From positions 1 to 26,008 of the IMG/VR virus record IMGVR_UViG_3300025276_000194: 26,008 nucleotides of DNA; one strand, given 5' to 3'. The notes beneath the pieces were generated by a model. That model made no database searches, was not told where the DNA came from, and saw only the letters and a program-made list of their open reading frames with translations. The stretch comes from a virus. Made by a program: the position numbers and the translations under genes. Numbering within the stretch: position 1 is the first letter of the stretch; every line of letters begins with the position of its first letter. Shown here piece by piece: positions 7,740 through 13,435 of this stretch.

Positions 7740-8463
7740 CTTCTTTATAAAATTTATTAAACACTTCAATTGCTTTCTCTACTTTTTCTTTTCCGTATTG
7801 CAGGAATGTTTCTGATGGATAGTATATACCTAACTCCAGAGTTGTTTTGTCAACTACATAAAACACCATAGGCTTATTAAAAAACTGCTGGTATAAATAT
7901 GCTTGGCTGTCGTAATTATATTTCCTTGCACTATACTTAAAGTCTTTTATGTTTCCAGTAGTTTTTAGATCAATGAGAAAGTCTTTACCAACTATGTCGG
8001 CTTTTCCTTTCCACATCATTCCAGCAACCTCCTGAAGAGCTGGTACTTCAAATTGATTATCTTCAGAATAGATAGCATCATAGAACTCTAAATTATTGTT
8101 CATTGAAGCTATAGCTTTATCTGTTTCCTCTTTTTCTTTAGTAAGCATCATTAACTCTCTACCATGCTCCTGAATCTCTTCTTTATATTTCTTAGTATTC
8201 CTGCTGGATGCATCGATACTTATAAATTCATCATTGTCTATTTTTAAGGGTTCTAATATAGCTGTGTGAAAATACCTGCCTATAAGCATAGGCTTTGTTA
8301 TCTCTTTAGGTTTTCTAAAGCTTTTAGGATCATTAAGTAAAGTAATGATGTCAGAGTTAGATAAGAACTGCTGACCAAACTTACCATAGTATTGGTCATC
8401 ATCTTTTAGTTTCTCTTTAATTTCAGAAACTAATTTTTCGTTATAGTTGGGAGGCACTTTCAT
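7693..8463 (-). CDS. PD-(D/E)xK exonuclease of the phage recombination module (DUF3799/RecE-like)
   Basis: This 256-residue protein shows the order of a PDDEXK exonuclease: N-terminal helix region, G62-R-Y-F-H66-T-A-I-L-E-P (the conserved GxxxH motif), then K-A-D156 (KGKADIVG), D165-L-K167 (IDLKTTG) and the downstream Y-N-Y-D-S-Q187-A-Y motif. Such enzymes resect double-stranded ends to give 3' overhangs for an annealing protein. Its start overlaps by one base the stop of the DUF1071 annealing protein upstream, so the two form a Red-like exonuclease/annealase pair, with an SSB-like gene downstream. Confidence 0.88.
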   Translation of the reverse strand: MKVPPNYNEKLVSEIKEKLKDDDQYYGKFGQQFLSNSDIITLLNDPKSFRKPKEITKPMLIGRYFHTAILEPLKIDNDEFISIDASSRNTKKYKEEIQEHGRELMMLTKEKEETDKAIASMNNNLEFYDAIYSEDNQFEVPALQEVAGMMWKGKADIVGKDFLIDLKTTGNIKDFKYSARKYNYDSQAYLYQQFFNKPMVFYVVDKTTLELGIYYPSETFLQYGKEKVEKAIEVFNKFYKEDAEEDIQNYIIKETL

Positions 8464-9080
8464 TACTTAATAGATTTAGAAAGCTCCTTCTTAACTACAG
8501 CTTTAATGTTATACTTAACCTCTAAGTTTTTGATAATCTTAGGCAATCCTAACTCTTTGTTCTTAGCAATATAGCTCAAAACTTTTACCCAGTTAGTATC
8601 TCCAATATTTAACTCAACATGTGTTGATGTTTTAGGTACTGGTGACTTACTTACTGGCTGAGGTGTTGGTTGCTTAATCGTTTGCATCGTGTCCTCTCCA
8701 ATCCATAAACTTAATCCTAATCCATGCATTGCAATTGCTTTAGCAGTAGATCTCTGGATTGTTGTATTTACATCCATTGAAGTTACCTTCTCAATAGGTA
8801 TAGAATTGTTTCTATAGTCCATTACTGGTAGGTAATCAATATGCTCCATGTCATCAATAGTAATACCTACTTTACAATATGCAGTTTTACCATCAGTAAA
8901 AAAGTTTAGTCCAGTATGCTCTGATTCATATACAACTCTTTGTGCAGATGGATGTGCAGTTTTAATTAAGCTCCATGCTGAAGCCCATGACAGGTAACTG
9001 AATTTACCTTTCTTTTCGATTTTATCCTTTACAGATATGGAAGCAAGTTCCTTAAAATAATTTTTCTTCTCTGTTGCCAT
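8463..9080 (-). CDS. single-strand annealing protein, DUF1071 (Sak3/Rad52-like)
   Basis: Family markers of DUF1071 are plain: FSYLSWASAWSLIKTAHP (residues about 27-44) and VNTTIQRSTAKAIAMHGLGL with LWIGED (about 104-130). The fold is Rad52-like, and the protein coats and anneals complementary single strands during phage recombination. A proline/serine linker (about 136-152) leads to a C-terminal helical domain with lysines, suited to partner or DNA contact. It is followed immediately by the exonuclease gene. The ATG at 9080 is preceded by an A/T-rich leader whose 17-base core (9083-9099) is also present before the gene at 9769. Confidence 0.88.
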   Translation of the reverse strand: MATEKKNYFKELASISVKDKIEKKGKFSYLSWASAWSLIKTAHPSAQRVVYESEHTGLNFFTDGKTAYCKVGITIDDMEHIDYLPVMDYRNNSIPIEKVTSMDVNTTIQRSTAKAIAMHGLGLSLWIGEDTMQTIKQPTPQPVSKSPVPKTSTHVELNIGDTNWVKVLSYIAKNKELGLPKIIKNLEVKYNIKAVVKKELSKSIK

Positions 9081-9483
9081 AATTGATTTGATTTAATTTA
9101 TTTAATTTTAGTTGTTTATTTGCATATTTTTTAAGCAAAATCTCTCTGCTTGTCTTGAGTCTTTGTATGTGCTTATCGTTCTTTCTGGTATTGACTTCAC
9201 TTCTGATTTTGTTCTCAATCAAATCCAGCTTTCTTTTATAGTTGTGCATCGATAATCTGATTCCTCCTTCTTTCCAGCCGAAGTCATAAAAGAATTTGTA
9301 TTCCTCTTCATTGCATTCCTGAAAGTAATCTCCACTCCTGCCACAATTTAATATCTCAGTTTTTGAGCCAAACTTCTGGAGCTTTACTCCATTGTTTATA
9401 ACACCAACACCATTAGGCATATTAACTTTCATAGCTACTATGTCATTAAGTGACTGATCATATATGTCTTCTAAATTATACAT
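9052..9483 (-). CDS. basic hypothetical protein, 143 aa, between DnaA-like and annealase genes
   Basis: The frame is open much further upstream (to 9666) but that part is the antisense-frame shadow of the DnaA domain IV-like gene; ATG 9483 (MYNLEDIYDQ) overlaps that gene by only eight bases and is chosen. The protein has an aromatic-rich middle (EEYKFFYDFGWKEGGIRLSM) and a strongly basic helical C-terminus (KRKLDLIENKI...KNDKHIQRLKTSREILLKKY), which may bind nucleic acid. The 3' end overlaps the annealase start by 29 bases. No family recognised. Confidence 0.6.
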   Translation of the reverse strand: MYNLEDIYDQSLNDIVAMKVNMPNGVGVINNGVKLQKFGSKTEILNCGRSGDYFQECNEEEYKFFYDFGWKEGGIRLSMHNYKRKLDLIENKIRSEVNTRKNDKHIQRLKTSREILLKKYANKQLKLNKLNQINYGNREEKLF

Positions 9484-9769
9484 TCTGAAGTTTGTTAACC
9501 ACCTCCTGAAAGTCTTGGTCAGATTCAATAAGTTCTTTTGCTTTTTTATATCCATGGATGATTGTAGAATGAGTTGTTGTATGCCCATGCTCCTCCAAGA
9601 ATCTTTGTATGTATGATATTCTGATTGGTCTTTCCATACATAAGTAGTATAGCATCTGTCTTGCATCTACAATATCCCTACGTTTAGTTTTAGTAAACAT
9701 CTGGTCTAATGATAGATGAAATTGGTCTGCTATTGCTGATGCATATGCATCAAAAATGTCTTTTTTCAT
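9476..9769 (-). CDS. small DnaA domain IV-like DNA-binding protein (second copy)
   Basis: The 97-residue protein matches the DnaA C-terminal domain: RDIVDARQMLYYLC (31-44), then ISYIQRFLEEHG and THSTIIHGYKKA (66-77), with H67-S-T as the DnaA-box contact signature. As with the gene at 2221-2748 there is no ATPase domain. It heads the recombination unit, with a good promoter 30 bases upstream. It may bind DnaA-box-like sites in the phage origin or act as a repressor of its own promoter. The ATG at 9769 carries an A/T-rich leader. Confidence 0.8.
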   Translation of the reverse strand: MKKDIFDAYASAIADQFHLSLDQMFTKTKRRDIVDARQMLYYLCMERPIRISYIQRFLEEHGHTTTHSTIIHGYKKAKELIESDQDFQEVVNKLQNV

Positions 9770-9798
9770 TTGGTTGATTTGATTTAATTTGTAGATGG

Positions 9799-9830
9799 CT
9801 AAAGTAATTCTTTTTCAATTAATACGCAAA
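9799..9830 (-). promoter_or_regulatory. Bacteroidota-type promoter for the recombination unit
   Basis: On the minus strand TTTG (9827-9830), a spacer of 20 bases, then TACTTTAG (9799-9806), one base from TAnnTTTG. It lies 30 bases before the ATG of the DnaA domain IV-like gene, with the A/T-rich leader between. Confidence 0.65.
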
Positions 9831-9836
9831 TTATGT

Positions 9837-10073
9837 TCAACTTTTCTTTATCCAGTCTATTTCAAACTTAAGATGATTAATCGCTTTTTCAATATCTTCG
9901 ATATGCTTTGCCTTGTTATTCATTCCTTCTTCTGTCTTCTTGCCACAGCGTAATAAATAGCTGGTTGCAGTTCCTACATTGTATGACAAGCTCCAGTCTT
10001 CAATGACCTTCCTTGCTTCATAGCCATACACTTTCCCTATATAATAGGATGGTACATCAATTTTCTCACTCAT
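9837..10073 (-). CDS. DUF3310 family protein (T7 gp1.7-like region)
   Basis: The pattern of VIEDWSLSYNVGTATSYLLRCGKK followed by KHIEDIEKAINHL matches DUF3310: a helix, a G-x-A-x-x-Y-x-x-R-x-G-x-K turn and a D-x-x-K-A-x-x-x-L helix. The domain is found alone in many phages and in T7 gp1.7, which has nucleotide kinase activity; whether this 78-residue form is catalytic cannot be seen. It overlaps the upstream gene by four bases (ATGA) and is the last gene before the promoter at 9799-9830. Confidence 0.8.
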   Translation of the reverse strand: MSEKIDVPSYYIGKVYGYEARKVIEDWSLSYNVGTATSYLLRCGKKTEEGMNNKAKHIEDIEKAINHLKFEIDWIKKS

Positions 10074-10282
10074 TTCTTTTTAAATCTAAATTGTGACATA
10101 TCATTATTGATTGTCATCGGCTTTCTGTATAACGGAATAAGAGAGGTAAACTTGTCGTTATCCTCTCTCCTTCCACTATTCTTAAAATAATCATCAAACT
10201 CAATTACATTACTCCTGTAGTTGTCTTCGAATTCTTTTAGTCTTTTGTACTCTTCTATAAATTCTCTGGTATCTGGACTCAT
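10070..10282 (-). CDS. small charged hypothetical protein, 70 aa
   Basis: Joined to both neighbours by ATGA overlaps (10279-10282 upstream, 10070-10073 downstream), which strongly supports a translated gene. The N-terminal half is an amphipathic charged helix (REFIEEYKRLKEFEDNYR) and the C-terminus is basic (FRFKKK). No known motif. Position between an Api92-like and a DUF3310 gene says only that it is an early accessory gene. Confidence 0.65.
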   Translation of the reverse strand: MSPDTREFIEEYKRLKEFEDNYRSNVIEFDDYFKNSGRREDNDKFTSLIPLYRKPMTINNDMSQFRFKKK

Positions 10283-10869
10283 TCGCTTTTACTCTCTTCT
10301 CTGATGTATTTTTTAGCTTCAACTAATGAAGTACCTAAAAACTCCATACCCCACCAGTCGCAGTAGTATCCTATTCCACCATCGTAGTTTGGATGCTCAT
10401 CTAATAACTTAGATAGATGGTATGTTTTCTTCTTATAAGTGTATTCAATTTCTTCATCAAAGTTTGGTTCATCGTATTCATCGTGCATAATCTGTTCTCC
10501 ATTTTCATACTCCATCTCTCCTCCCCAGCCATTTTCTTCTTCCCAATGGTAAATGAAGTCTGGAAAGTCCTTACTAAATAATTCAATGATGTTCATTCCA
10601 ATACAGCTCCATGCTGAAGAGAAATTAATAGATCCCTCGTTTATGTCTATTTCGATGTCGTAACATCCCCATTTTGTATTCCAGTTATGAAGTCTCCATT
10701 CATACCATTTATGGTCTGCATCTCCCTTGTTTATCTCTGGAAGATAGTGTCTACATAAAGCTACTGGTTCTTCAGAATTCAATGTACTTTCCCAGTACTT
10801 TAGAATGTCTCTTTGTTTAGTGGTCATATCGTTACCGATTTGGATTCCACTCATTACATGATTTGGCAT
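10279..10869 (-). CDS. Api92-like / YubB ferredoxin-like domain protein
   Basis: The protein begins MPNHV and contains W-Y-E-W-R-x-H-N-W-N-T-K-W-G (residues about 55-69), followed by the beta-strand INFSSAWSCIGMNIIELF and later WEEENGWGGEMEY and a closing YYCDWWGMEF. This order (MPN start, NWGTKW-like motif, F.TAW strand) is the mark of the Api92/YubB ferredoxin-like family found in phages and plasmids; biochemical role unknown. The start codon lies 25 bases after the predicted cleavage point of the hammerhead-like element at 10889-10941, so its mRNA could acquire a defined 5' end by self-cleavage. Confidence 0.82.
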   Translation of the reverse strand: MPNHVMSGIQIGNDMTTKQRDILKYWESTLNSEEPVALCRHYLPEINKGDADHKWYEWRLHNWNTKWGCYDIEIDINEGSINFSSAWSCIGMNIIELFSKDFPDFIYHWEEENGWGGEMEYENGEQIMHDEYDEPNFDEEIEYTYKKKTYHLSKLLDEHPNYDGGIGYYCDWWGMEFLGTSLVEAKKYIREESKSE

Positions 10870-10888
10870 AATAGTTTTTGATTTTATT

Positions 10889-10941
10889 TATACTGACTAC
10901 CTTTCGGTAGTTTCGGATACTGAATCCATCATCAGAGTATA
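10889..10941 (-). ncRNA. type I hammerhead self-cleaving ribozyme, copy 1
   Basis: Read on the minus strand: stem I 5' strand TATACT (10936-10941); conserved CTGATGA (10929-10935); one extra T (10928); stem II GGAT/ATCC with a five-base loop (10915-10927); conserved GAAA (10911-10914); stem III CTACC/GGTAG closed by a GAAA tetraloop (10897-10910); cleavage triplet GTC ending at 10895; and stem I 3' strand AGTATA (10889-10894), fully complementary to the 5' strand. All invariant hammerhead core bases are present in the right order. Expected cleavage is between 10895 and 10894. The extra T before stem II is unusual and shared with copy 2. It fills the gap between two genes of the leftward operon. 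Confidence 0.88.
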
Positions 10942-10942
10942 T

Positions 10943-11221
10943 TTACAAGTGTCCTCCATACCCATTGGGAAGTTGGAATCTCCACTCGCTGTCGCTTTCT
11001 GGTTCGTTCATTCCTTCGTGGTCATGAACCCCACTACCAAACACAATCTCAGTTTGGTTAATTAAATTATCTAAGACATCTACCCAGCTGTCTTCTATAC
11101 TCATTAGGTAATCTGAAACATCTTCTTCTTTGATGTTCTCTGGTAGCTCTACCTCAATCTCGGTGTATTTATGATACACACTTCTCTGTTGTATTGTTAC
11201 TGAATTTTTAGCCATTTCCAT
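10943..11221 (-). CDS. acidic hypothetical protein, 92 aa
   Basis: Start at ATG 11221 or two codons later at 11215 (MAKNSVT). The protein is acidic with beta-like segments (SVTIQQRSVYHKYTEIEVELPE) followed by a helix (VSDYLMSIEDSWVDVLDNLI) and a flexible C-terminus. No family recognised. The start overlaps the 3' end of the upstream gene by 25 bases, and its stop lies two bases before the hammerhead element, so cleavage would leave this gene with a ribozyme-capped 3' end. Confidence 0.6.
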   Translation of the reverse strand: MEMAKNSVTIQQRSVYHKYTEIEVELPENIKEEDVSDYLMSIEDSWVDVLDNLINQTEIVFGSGVHDHEGMNEPESDSEWRFQLPNGYGGHL

Positions 11222-11436
11222 AGTTTTTCGGTTAAACTTAATTTAGGTACACAACCATATGATTCAAAGATTACATCCAGACTATTTATTTCTAATTCAA
11301 TAAAGTGTTCTGAGTGTGGTGTGAAATCAAATGCTCCTGTTGTTGCGTTGTACTCTACTGCTTGCTCATCATACTTGTGATGGCACATCTCTTCAGCTAT
11401 GTAGCGTTTGAGATTTTGTAATTCTACTTCATCCAT
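11197..11436 (-). CDS. acidic hypothetical protein, 79 aa
   Basis: The first gene after a well-formed promoter (11477-11508); leader is A/T-rich with a repeated AATTA pattern just before the ATG. The protein has a helical N-terminus, a beta-like centre (ATTGAFDFTPHSEHFIELEI) and a Trp/Lys-rich C-terminus (LWKWLKIQ). No known motif. Together with the following gene it would form the part of the transcript upstream of hammerhead copy 1. Confidence 0.6.
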   Translation of the reverse strand: MDEVELQNLKRYIAEEMCHHKYDEQAVEYNATTGAFDFTPHSEHFIELEINSLDVIFESYGCVPKLSLTEKLWKWLKIQ

Positions 11437-11476
11437 GTTGTTTAATTTAATTTAATTAATAGTTATTTTATGTTCA

Positions 11477-11508
11477 CAAAAGTATTAAATACTTAGCTTA
11501 AATCCAAA
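11477..11508 (-). promoter_or_regulatory. strong Bacteroidota-type promoter with overlapping inverted repeat
   Basis: On the minus strand TTTG (11505-11508), a 20-base spacer, then TACTTTTG (11477-11484), a full match to TAnnTTTG. A perfect 7-bp inverted repeat, AAGTATT/AATACTT around one base (11480-11494), overlaps the -7 box and is placed where an operator would be. It would drive the gene at 11197-11436. Confidence 0.72.
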
Positions 11509-11700
11509 TTATACTCCGTAAATTAATTTGAGTAATATCCACAGGAGGTAAGACACTATAAGAAGGAAAACAGATGCTCCCAGTCCAAATACTAATGCCT
11601 CCAGTAGGAACTTAGATGGGTTCTTCTGGATTCTTTCCCAGTCAGTATCCTCCTTGTAGTTGTCGTACTTCTTGTCGATTTTGTTTATTCTATCTTTCAT
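11509..11700 (-). CDS. small single-span membrane protein, 63 aa
   Basis: A charged N-terminal half (residues 1-30, KDRINKIDKKYDNYKEDTDW) is followed by one long hydrophobic stretch at about 33-60 (LLEALVFGLGASVFLLIVSY and onward), ending in GV. This suggests a cytoplasmic domain anchored by a C-terminal helix. No family recognised. The start overlaps the stop of the zinc-ribbon-like gene by four bases (ATGA). The stop abuts the promoter at 11477-11508. Confidence 0.6.
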   Translation of the reverse strand: MKDRINKIDKKYDNYKEDTDWERIQKNPSKFLLEALVFGLGASVFLLIVSYLLWILLKLIYGV

Positions 11701-11924
11701 AGTCCTTGTCTTTTCTCATCAGCTAAGTCTTCTAAATAAGACTCATGCCTGTTGACATTATACTCATCTTCATCAATGATTTCGCACTCATCTTTGCACT
11801 CATCACAGATGTAGCATCCTTCTACCTCTTCGTTCTCTTCAAACTCTTCGTATCCAGCTCCACAGCAAGTACTAACTTCCTCTGAGTAATCTGGAGAGGC
11901 TAATTTCCAATTGTCGTAATTCAT
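11697..11924 (-). CDS. small acidic zinc-ribbon-like protein, 75 aa
   Basis: Cysteines are arranged as STCCGAGY and, about 20 residues later, C-Y-I-C-D-E-C-K-D-E-C, the usual pattern of small phage proteins with a single zinc ribbon in which a CCGA knuckle pairs with a CxxC knuckle. The rest is strongly acidic. Metal binding is inferred from the spacing. It is coupled by ATGA overlap to the downstream membrane protein and lies ten bases from the upstream lipoprotein gene. Confidence 0.65.
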   Translation of the reverse strand: MNYDNWKLASPDYSEEVSTCCGAGYEEFEENEEVEGCYICDECKDECEIIDEDEYNVNRHESYLEDLADEKRQGL

Positions 11925-11934
11925 ATCTATTTAT

Positions 11935-12066
11935 TTATTTGTACCAACCATAGGTCGGTAGTTTCTTGCATTGTCTTGTACTACTGCAAGAGATTAATGA
12001 TAACAGCACAACCAAACAATATGTGTATGCCATGAGTTTTAAAAATACCTTTGTTGAGTTTTTCAT
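11935..12066 (-). CDS. very small lipoprotein, 43 aa
   Basis: Too short for routine ORF lists but convincing: a basic start (MKNSTKVFLKLM), a hydrophobic core (YCLVVLLSLI) and a lipobox L-I-S-C followed by SSTRQ, as expected for a signal-peptidase-II substrate. The mature part would be only about 17 residues with one further cysteine. The ATG lies two bases downstream of the preceding gene's stop. It could reach the outer membrane and act in superinfection exclusion, or resemble a spanin lipoprotein, though it lies far from the lysis genes. Without this gene the 144-bp gap would be unexplained. Confidence 0.65.
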   Translation of the reverse strand: MKNSTKVFLKLMAYTYCLVVLLSLISCSSTRQCKKLPTYGWYK

Positions 12067-12068
12067 AT

Positions 12069-12371
12069 CTAAAATGGAAGTTCGTTAAAGCTATTTTCTA
12101 TCTGGTCTGAATACCTTTTGAATATTTCATTCCAGTCAATACACTTGATATCTTCATACTCAAATTGCTCGCTGTCTACCAGTGACATGAATTCCGTTAA
12201 AGGATTGTCAAAGTTAGACTTATTGTCCAGAATAACACATAGTCTGTAAGTCTGTACATTTTTGTAGCCATAGAACTTCTCTTCTATGTCGTTCTTTTCT
12301 TTGGTAAGGTTCTCTACCAGTTCTTTGTACTTATTGATGTCTTCAATAAGGTTCTTTGCAGTTAAATCCAT
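12069..12371 (-). CDS. hypothetical coiled-coil protein, 100 aa, ending in ELPF
   Basis: The N-terminal 35 residues are heptad-like (IEDINKYKELVENLTKEKND), followed by a mixed segment. The C-terminus NSFNELPF recalls the acidic-hydrophobic tips by which SSB-type proteins recruit partners, though here it may be chance. No domain recognised. The start codon lies 22 bases after the structured RNA element at 12393-12440. Confidence 0.6.
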   Translation of the reverse strand: MDLTAKNLIEDINKYKELVENLTKEKNDIEEKFYGYKNVQTYRLCVILDNKSNFDNPLTEFMSLVDSEQFEYEDIKCIDWNEIFKRYSDQIENSFNELPF

Positions 12372-12392
12372 AGATCTATTTATTTAGGTTTT

Positions 12393-12440
12393 GAGGAACA
12401 TCCCTCTACCACGAAATCCCCACTAATTTCTTAGTGAGGC
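12393..12440 (-). ncRNA. conserved structured RNA element of unknown class, copy 1
   Basis: On the minus strand a 9-bp hairpin, CCTCACTAA (12431-12439) with TTAGTGGGG (12418-12426), is closed by a GAAA tetraloop (12427-12430). It includes a T-G wobble that would be a C-A mismatch on the other strand, so the minus strand is the functional RNA. It runs into the invariant block GGATTTCGTGGTA (12407-12419), then AGG and TTCC which may form a second small stem. The second copy at 13436-13482 has a different stem sequence but the same fold. Confidence 0.65.
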
Positions 12441-12441
12441 A

Positions 12442-12481
12442 TGGGTACGTTATCGTATCCTTCTGGGTACGTTGTCGTATC
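12442..12481. repeat. two tandem 18-base units with 22-base period
   Basis: TGGGTACGTTATCGTATC at 12442-12459 and TGGGTACGTTGTCGTATC at 12464-12481 differ at one base. Each unit contains a TACG/CGTA stem with a 4-base loop. The second unit touches the stop codon of the lipoprotein gene at 12481, and the first lies next to the structured RNA element, so the whole 12372-12480 gap is occupied by repeats and structure. Confidence 0.8.
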
Positions 12482-12705
12482 TATTTTACTGGTTTCCTTC
12501 CTACATGATTGAAAAGGATGTAAAGACTATCTGTCTTATGCTGGTACTCATTGTAGGTCTTTTGCAACTCGTAGTCAATTCGTTCTCTCTCCATTAATTG
12601 TAGCGTTGAGAATTTATATGAACTACATGATTGTAGTAAAAATGATACAGCCAGAACTACAAATGCATATCGCATGTAGTAAGTGAAAATTGTTTTTAAA
12701 CTCAT
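12481..12705 (-). CDS. small lipoprotein, 74 aa
   Basis: A signal peptide with basic start, hydrophobic core (YAFVVLAVSFLL) and lipobox L-Q-S-C at about 24-27, followed by SSYKF, indicates lipid modification and export. The mature part of about 48 residues is helical and charged (LMERERIDYELQKTYNEYQH). The gene is one base from the upstream gene's stop. In the early accessory region a phage lipoprotein is a candidate for superinfection exclusion or envelope modification; that role is inference. It is the second lipoprotein in this operon. Confidence 0.72.
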   Translation of the reverse strand: MSLKTIFTYYMRYAFVVLAVSFLLQSCSSYKFSTLQLMERERIDYELQKTYNEYQHKTDSLYILFNHVGRKPVK

Positions 12706-12706
12706 C

Positions 12707-13054
12707 TTAGTTGTTTGTATTAGTTATTATTGCTTGCTCTTCTTCTGTATACTCTTGGATGTCTACCAGTTTACCATCTATCTCTTCGTACTGGATATCT
12801 TCATCCTCTACCCAGTCTGTCCAGTAATAAATCTCATCGTTGTAAGCCCATTCCATTAATTCTTCATCAGTCATCTTGCTTGGGTACAGCTGGTTTCCAT
12901 CTTCATCCTCTGCTGTAAAATCTTGACCTCTCAAGGTGTCAATTAAGTCCTTGTCATTTGCAATATACTCGTGGTCGTTGTACAGGTAACCTTCGTTCAT
13001 ACCCTCTCCAGTTATACCACATTGTCTTGCCCAAAAAATTCTTTCTTTACTCAT
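12707..13054 (-). CDS. acidic phage protein with CxxTGxGM motif, 115 aa
   Basis: The frame is open to 13126, but that would start inside the ribozyme and includes a non-coding-like stretch; ATG 13054 (MSKERIFWARQ) is chosen and lies 34 bases after the predicted cleavage point. The N-terminus has C-G-I-T-G-E-G-M-N-E-G-Y, a motif I associate with a family of small phage proteins of unknown function. The remainder is very acidic with many Tyr and Trp (YNDEIYYWTDWVEDED). No catalytic residues can be named. Confidence 0.68.
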   Translation of the reverse strand: MSKERIFWARQCGITGEGMNEGYLYNDHEYIANDKDLIDTLRGQDFTAEDEDGNQLYPSKMTDEELMEWAYNDEIYYWTDWVEDEDIQYEEIDGKLVDIQEYTEEEQAIITNTNN

Positions 13055-13082
13055 CTTATTTGAATTAGTTTGTATCATTATT

Positions 13083-13135
13083 GATAGTGACTGCCAGCTG
13101 GCAGTTTCGGATATTAAATCCATCATCAGACTATC
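13083..13135 (-). ncRNA. type I hammerhead self-cleaving ribozyme, copy 2
   Basis: Read on the minus strand: stem I 5' strand GATAGT (13130-13135); CTGATGA (13123-13129); extra T (13122); stem II GGAT/ATCC with loop TTAAT (13109-13121); GAAA (13105-13108); stem III CTGCC/GGCAG with loop AGCT (13091-13104); GTC ending at 13089; stem I 3' strand ACTATC (13083-13088). Cleavage is expected between 13089 and 13088. Compared with copy 1, stem I is entirely different yet still pairs over six bases, and stem III has a T-A to G-C type exchange, so the pairing is conserved by covariation. The stop codon of the upstream gene (13131-13133) lies within stem I. Confidence 0.9.
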
Positions 13136-13418
13136 TGCTTCCCTCCATGCAGTCTTTAAACATTATCCAGTCAGATACTTTCATGTCTTCAAATATCACA
13201 TGTCCAAGCACGCTTACTAACTCCTCTTTCATTGTAGTTTGTGCCATGATTAATCTAAGTTTTGGATAGTAGATACCTCCCATTTCATATGAGATTTTCT
13301 CTTCATCTTCTGGAGTTAATGTGTCTTTGATTCTGATACAATTCATCTCTCTCTGAATTAACTCATTTCTGAAATCGTGCTTTAACATCTGTACTTGGTT
13401 TAAAATCTTTGCGTTCAT
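13131..13418 (-). CDS. hypothetical protein, 95 aa
   Basis: A mostly helical protein with methionine-rich composition (QVQMLKHDFRNELIQREMN, then YEMGGIYYPKLRLIMAQ). No domain recognised. It is bounded on both sides by RNA elements: the structured element at 13436-13482 is 18 bases before its start, and its stop codon is part of hammerhead copy 2. If both elements act on the mRNA, this gene would lie on its own processed fragment. Confidence 0.6.
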   Translation of the reverse strand: MNAKILNQVQMLKHDFRNELIQREMNCIRIKDTLTPEDEEKISYEMGGIYYPKLRLIMAQTTMKEELVSVLGHVIFEDMKVSDWIMFKDCMEGSR

Positions 13419-13435
13419 GTCTTTAATTTTAGTTT

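Noticed and set aside
9484-9666. Longer start of the 143-aa gene
   Set aside because: The extension is the shadow of the DnaA domain IV-like gene in another frame.
11935-11985. GAAAC-TACC...GGTA hairpin resembling part of a hammerhead
   Set aside because: No CTGATGA core and no cleavage triplet; the stretch is the 3' part of the 43-aa lipoprotein gene.
13055-13126. Upstream in-frame start for the gene ending at 12707
   Set aside because: It would begin inside hammerhead copy 2; ATG 13054 gives the expected N-terminus after the ribozyme.
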